In this document: one piece after another, positions 6,177-8,956 of the stretch
Position numbering within the stretch: the first letter of the stretch is position 1
Layout of the letters: each line of letters starts with the position of its first letter
Origin: Deltaproteobacteria bacterium
GTDB taxonomy: Bacteria > Desulfobacterota > Desulfobulbia > Desulfobulbales > Desulfocapsaceae
DNA: 8,956 nucleotides
Reading direction: 5' to 3'
Assembly (NCBI GenBank): GCA_021779275.1
Contig: JAJYAX010000040.1
Span: forward strand, 1 to 8,956
Translations under genes and position numbers: made by a program
The notes under the pieces: generated by a model
Databases searched by the model: none
Told to the model about the DNA's origin: nothing
The model's input: only the letters and a program-made list of their open reading frames with translations

Positions 6177-6443
6177 CGAAGAATACCATATTTCGTTCCA
6201 GCCATCTTGTTTTTTCCAAACAAAGGGGGGCGTTACTCCAATCACAAAAAGATTTTTCCAAAATTGACCATAGCTTCCGCCAGGGCTGACGCACTGCAAG
6301 AGTAATCACCGGTCCATAAATTATCAAGCCGGGAAAACAGAGAATTACCATTCTACGCGCCTGGTGCAGGTACCTCCGTGGACAGGCCCTTGTCCCGTTT
6401 TACAGGCCTCTCTGAATTGTTATCTGCAATTACTCTTTTTTTA

Positions 6444-6471
6444 TTGACATTGTGACTGTCATTGCATCAAT
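6444..6471 (+). promoter_or_regulatory. Probable metK promoter
   Basis: A perfect TTGACA -35 (6444-6449) is followed after 16 bp by ATCAAT (6466-6471), a weak -10 helped by an extended TGC at 6463-6465. Transcription from about 6478 would leave a metK leader of roughly 95 nt. The -35 overlaps the inverted repeat described next, so the promoter is likely repressible. Confidence 0.55.
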
Positions 6472-6478
6472 ATCACAA
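6445..6478 (+). promoter_or_regulatory. Operator-like nested inverted repeats in the metK promoter
   Basis: Two inverted repeats interleave across the promoter: TGACA (6445-6449) with TGTCA (6457-6461), and TTGTGA (6450-6455) with TCACAA (6473-6478). Both pairs are perfect. Their position over the -35, spacer and -10 suits a repressor. SAM- or SAH-sensing repressors of metK and ahcY are known in related bacteria, but I cannot match this sequence to a specific one. Confidence 0.4.
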
Positions 6479-6522
6479 GCTGGTCGTAAAAATATCCCTT
6501 GCACGATCTCTGATCATAACTA

Positions 6523-6548
6523 TTTTAAAAAAATATGTTTTTTTAAAA
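6523..6548 (+). promoter_or_regulatory. AT-only hairpin in the metK leader
   Basis: TTTTAAAAAAA (6523-6533) and TTTTTTTAAAA (6538-6548) form a perfect 11-bp inverted repeat around a TATG loop, ending 12 nt before the GGAG ribosome site at 6561-6564. With no G-C pairs it would be a weak RNA stem. It may act as a leader structure or simply keep the ribosome site unpaired. Confidence 0.4.
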
Positions 6549-6571
6549 ATACGCCATAACGGAGATATCAT

Positions 6572-7738
6572 ATGTCAAATTATCTTTTTACATCGGAATC
6601 TGTTTCTGAAGGCCATCCCGATAAGGTCGCCGACCAGATTTCCGATGCCATCCTGGATGCCATTCTGACCCAGGACAAGTTTGCCCGTGTCGGCTGCGAG
6701 ACCATGGTCACCACAGGCATGGCCATCATCGCCGGAGAGATCACCACCACGGCCTGGGTTGACCTGCCCGAGGTGGTCCGTCATACTATCCGCGATATTG
6801 GCTATAATTCATCTGACATGGGCTTTGACTGGCAATCCTGCGCCATCCTCTCCTCCATCGACAAACAATCATCGGATATTGCCCAGGGTGTTAATGAGGG
6901 CTCCGGCCTGGACCTTGACCAGGGCGCCGGTGACCAGGGTCTGATGTTCGGCTATGCCTGCAACGAGACCGACGTCCTGATGCCCCTGCCGATCACCCTT
7001 GCCCATCGTCTGATGAAGCGGCAATCGGAAGTCCGCAAGGCCCATCTCCTGCCCTGGCTCAGACCGGATGCCAAGAGCCAGGTCACTGTTGAATATGAGG
7101 ACAATCGCCCCAAGCGTATTGAGGCAGTGGTGCTGTCAACCCAGCATAATGAGAATATCAGCTATGACGACCTGAAAGAGGCGGTGATGGAAGTGATTAT
7201 CAAGCCCATTCTGCCCGCCGATATGCTTGACGCCCAGACGAAGTTTTTCATTAATCCCACCGGCAGATTTGTCATCGGCGGGCCTGTGGGGGATTGTGGC
7301 GTCACCGGACGGAAGATTATCGTCGATACCTACGGCGGCAAGGGTTCACATGGCGGCGGCGCCTTCTCCGGCAAGGATCCCTCCAAGGTCGACAGATCTT
7401 CCTCCTATATGGGAAGATATGTTGCCAAAAATCTCATCGCGGCAGGGATTGCCACCGAGATTGAGGTCCAGATCGCTTACGCTATAGGCATCTCCATGCC
7501 TGTTTCAATCAATGTCAACAGCTTCGGCACCGGGCGGATTTCCGACCGGAAGATCAAGGAGCTGATTACTCAGTTTTTCGACCTCCGTCCCAAGGCCATT
7601 ATTAAACATCTTGATCTGCTTCGTCCCATCTACAAGGCGACTGCGGCCTATGGCCATTTCGGCCGAAAACATGAGAACTTTACCTGGGAAAAGACCGACA
7701 AGGCCGCGGAATTGAAGGCGGCGGCAGGGCTGGTTTAA
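6572..7738 (+). CDS. metK: S-adenosylmethionine synthetase
   Basis: A 388-residue cytoplasmic enzyme making S-adenosylmethionine from methionine and ATP, with release of phosphate and pyrophosphate. It is complete and of standard length. The N-terminal signature [19 protein letters not shown] (12-30) contains the ATP-site H15 and D17. [12 protein letters not shown] (118-129) is the family hexapeptide region with the methionine-site loop. [20 protein letters not shown] (227-246) and the glycine-rich [20 protein letters not shown] (255-274) contain the P-loop-like phosphate-binding segments and their conserved lysines. The enzyme normally works as a tetramer with Mg2+ and K+. The start is fixed by GGAG at 6561-6564, 7 nt before the ATG. 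It is followed by a terminator and ahcY, the next step but one in the methyl cycle. Regulation through the operator-like repeats upstream is likely; no riboswitch is seen. Confidence 0.98.
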   Translation: MSNYLFTSESVSEGHPDKVADQISDAILDAILTQDKFARVGCETMVTTGMAIIAGEITTTAWVDLPEVVRHTIRDIGYNSSDMGFDWQSCAILSSIDKQSSDIAQGVNEGSGLDLDQGAGDQGLMFGYACNETDVLMPLPITLAHRLMKRQSEVRKAHLLPWLRPDAKSQVTVEYEDNRPKRIEAVVLSTQHNENISYDDLKEAVMEVIIKPILPADMLDAQTKFFINPTGRFVIGGPVGDCGVTGRKIIVDTYGGKGSHGGGAFSGKDPSKVDRSSSYMGRYVAKNLIAAGIATEIEVQIAYAIGISMPVSINVNSFGTGRISDRKIKELITQFFDLRPKAIIKHLDLLRPIYKATAAYGHFGRKHENFTWEKTDKAAELKAAAGLV

Positions 7739-7754
7739 TTTTTTTCACTCTCTT

Positions 7755-7791
7755 GCCCATCCCTTACATGATGGATGGGCGTTATTTTTTT
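7755..7791 (+). terminator. Rho-independent terminator between metK and ahcY
   Basis: A perfect 8-bp stem, GCCCATCC (7755-7762) with GGATGGGC (7773-7780), and a 10-nt loop are followed by GTTATTTTTTT ending at 7791. It lies 16 bp after the metK stop and 20 bp before the ahcY start. As there is almost no room for a separate ahcY promoter after it, partial termination that sets the metK:ahcY ratio is as likely as a full stop. Confidence 0.85.
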
Positions 7792-7811
7792 GAGCAACAG
7801 AGGTTTCCCTT

Positions 7812-8956
7812 ATGACCACATCTGAAAATGACTACAAAGTAGCTGATATCTCTCTGGCGGATTGGGGCCGGAAGGAAATTGCCATCGCCGAGACCGAGAT
7901 GCCTGGATTGATGTCCATGCGCGAGGAATATGGCGCATCCAAACCTCTGAGGGGCGCCCGTATCGCCGGTTGCCTGCATATGACTATCCAGACGGCGGTA
8001 TTGATGGAAACCCTGGTTGATCTGGGGGCTGAAGTCCGCTGGTCTTCCTGCAATATCTTTTCCACCCAGGATCATGCAGCGGCCGCGATGGCGGCGGCCG
8101 GCATCCCAACCTTCGCGTGGAAGGGGGAAAACGAAGAGCAATTCTGGTGGTGCATCGACCAGACCATCTTCGGCCCGGATAACTGGCGTCCCAATATGAT
8201 CCTTGATGATGGCGGGGATCTGACCCTGGTGATGCACGAAAAATATACAGGTGAGATGGCGGCCGTCAAAGGCATCAGCGAAGAGACCACCACGGGAGTG
8301 CATAGACTGAACGAAATGGCCAAGGCTGGCCGGCTCATGTGTCCGGCCTTTAACGTCAATGACTCGGTCACCAAATCCAAATTCGACAACCTCTATGGTT
8401 GCCGGGAATCACTCATCGACGGCATCAAACGCGCGACCGATGTGATGATTGCCGGGAAAAATGCCGTGGTTGTCGGGTATGGCGATGTCGGCAAGGGCTG
8501 CGCCCAGGCCCTTCGCGGGATGGGTGCAACCGTCTATATTACCGAGATCGATCCTATCTGCGCGCTGCAGGCGGCAATGGAAGGCTACCGGGTGGTGACC
8601 ATGGAAGAGGTGGCAGCCATCGGGAATATCTTTGTCACCTGCACCGGCAATCTCCAGGTTATTACCAGGGCCCATATGGAACAGATGCCAGACCAGGCAA
8701 TCGTCTGTAATATCGGCCACTTCGACTCTGAGATTGACATCGCGGGAATCAGGAATCTGCCTTGGGAAAACATCAAGCCCCAGGTTGACCATGTCATCTT
8801 CCCCGACGGGAAGAAACTCATCGTCCTGGCTGAGGGTCGACTTGTGAATCTGGGCTGCGCCACCGGACATCCCAGTTTTGTGATGAGCAACTCCTTTACC
8901 AATCAGGTGCTGGCCCAGATTGAACTTTGGAAAAATCCTAATAAATACGAGAATAA
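7812..8956 (+). CDS. ahcY: S-adenosylhomocysteine hydrolase (3' end outside window)
   Basis: The first 381 residues of adenosylhomocysteinase, which reversibly splits S-adenosylhomocysteine into adenosine and homocysteine using tightly bound NAD+, removing the inhibitor left by methyltransferases. Seen here are the substrate-domain segments [11 protein letters not shown] (54-64, with H56), [16 protein letters not shown] (77-92), [10 protein letters not shown] (155-164) and [20 protein letters not shown] (181-200, with K188, D192, N193 and C197). The Rossmann motif GYGDVGKG (222-229) and [10 protein letters not shown] (300-309) follow. All match the catalytic and cofactor residues of the family. 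No stop occurs before the right edge, so the C-terminal tail that closes the neighbouring subunit's cofactor site is missing only because of the window. AGAGG (7799-7803), 8 nt before the ATG, fixes the start. This organism therefore recycles S-adenosylhomocysteine by hydrolysis rather than only by the Pfs/LuxS route of E. coli. Confidence 0.98.
   Translation, partial: MTTSENDYKVADISLADWGRKEIAIAETEMPGLMSMREEYGASKPLRGARIAGCLHMTIQTAVLMETLVDLGAEVRWSSCNIFSTQDHAAAAMAAAGIPTFAWKGENEEQFWWCIDQTIFGPDNWRPNMILDDGGDLTLVMHEKYTGEMAAVKGISEETTTGVHRLNEMAKAGRLMCPAFNVNDSVTKSKFDNLYGCRESLIDGIKRATDVMIAGKNAVVVGYGDVGKGCAQALRGMGATVYITEIDPICALQAAMEGYRVVTMEEVAAIGNIFVTCTGNLQVITRAHMEQMPDQAIVCNIGHFDSEIDIAGIRNLPWENIKPQVDHVIFPDGKKLIVLAEGRLVNLGCATGHPSFVMSNSFTNQVLAQIELWKNPNKYEN

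Larger units (their letters stand above)
6125..6571. other. Divergent intergenic region between kdsD and metK
   Basis: About 450 bp holding a leftward promoter near kdsD, a rightward promoter with inverted repeats, and an AT-only hairpin before metK, all listed separately. The middle part (about 6180-6430) has no recognised gene. A leftward open frame starting at 6351 runs into the kdsD coding region and is not supported as a gene. Two AGGCC-containing short repeats occur near 6385 and 6405. I find no SAM or SAH riboswitch consensus and no tRNA. Confidence 0.6.

Noticed and set aside
5995..6351. Leftward open frame of 118 codons upstream of and overlapping kdsD, with an ATG at 6351
   Set aside because: Its last third lies inside the kdsD coding region in another frame, it has many tryptophans, no clear ribosome site and no recognised domain. 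A decayed gene in 6125-6351 cannot be excluded, but there is not enough to call it.
6450..6478. TTGTGA and TCACAA as a Crp/FNR-type binding site
   Set aside because: The half-sites are 17 bp apart, while Crp/FNR sites have about 6 bp (or 4 bp for FNR) between them.
6352..6571. SAM riboswitch in the metK leader
   Set aside because: None of the conserved segments of SAM-I, SAM-II or the other classes I can recall is present, and the leader after the likely start is too short for SAM-I.
7739..7811. SAH riboswitch before ahcY
   Set aside because: The 73-bp gap is filled by the terminator and ribosome site, and the GC-rich SAH riboswitch core is absent.

Overview
The window looks like a chromosomal stretch of a Gram-negative, strictly protein-coding genome, most likely a member of the Desulfobacterota (delta-proteobacterial sulfate/sulfur-metabolising lineages). 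This placement is inference. It rests on the mix of a KDO-pathway enzyme (hence lipopolysaccharide), a metK-ahcY methyl cycle, a cyclic-nucleotide-domain/DUF4388 signalling protein and a CooT-type nickel protein, plus moderate GC. No mobile element, CRISPR array, rRNA or tRNA was recognised.

Layout, left to right. (1) 2-1019, plus strand: the C-terminal end of an unrecognised protein overlaps by 8 bp the start of a complete HAD-family phosphatase. (2) 1033-2106, minus strand: a cytoplasmic sensor-type protein with an N-terminal cysteine region, a Crp-like cyclic-nucleotide-binding domain and a C-terminal DUF4388 domain. It is convergent with the HAD gene, and a hairpin terminator is built into its last codons. 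(3) 2107-2476: an AT-rich divergent promoter region. (4) 2477-4522, plus strand: a 681-residue membrane-anchored protein whose N-terminus reads as a ubiquitin-conjugating-enzyme (E2/UBC) fold with an apparent catalytic cysteine. It is followed by one transmembrane helix, a long TPR-like helical array and a small C-terminal domain. (5) 4513-4616: a convergent intergenic region holding a long imperfect hairpin and short repeats.

(6) 6124 down to 4658, minus strand: a three-gene operon of arabinose-5-phosphate isomerase (kdsD/kpsF), a CooT-family nickel-binding protein and an 85-residue histidine-rich protein. The last two form a plausible nickel-handling pair. (7) 6125-6571: a divergent regulatory region with promoters in both directions, an operator-like inverted repeat and an AT-only hairpin before metK. 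(8) 6572-8956, plus strand: metK (S-adenosylmethionine synthetase), a rho-independent terminator or attenuator, then ahcY (S-adenosylhomocysteine hydrolase), which runs off the right edge. MetK makes the methyl donor and AhcY removes the product of its use, so these two genes form the core of the activated methyl cycle.

The most unusual item is the orphan, membrane-tethered E2-like protein at 2477-4522. No E1, ubiquitin-like modifier or deubiquitinase gene is visible beside it. The second is the nickel pair, whose histidine-rich member carries the motif GHGEEC twice.
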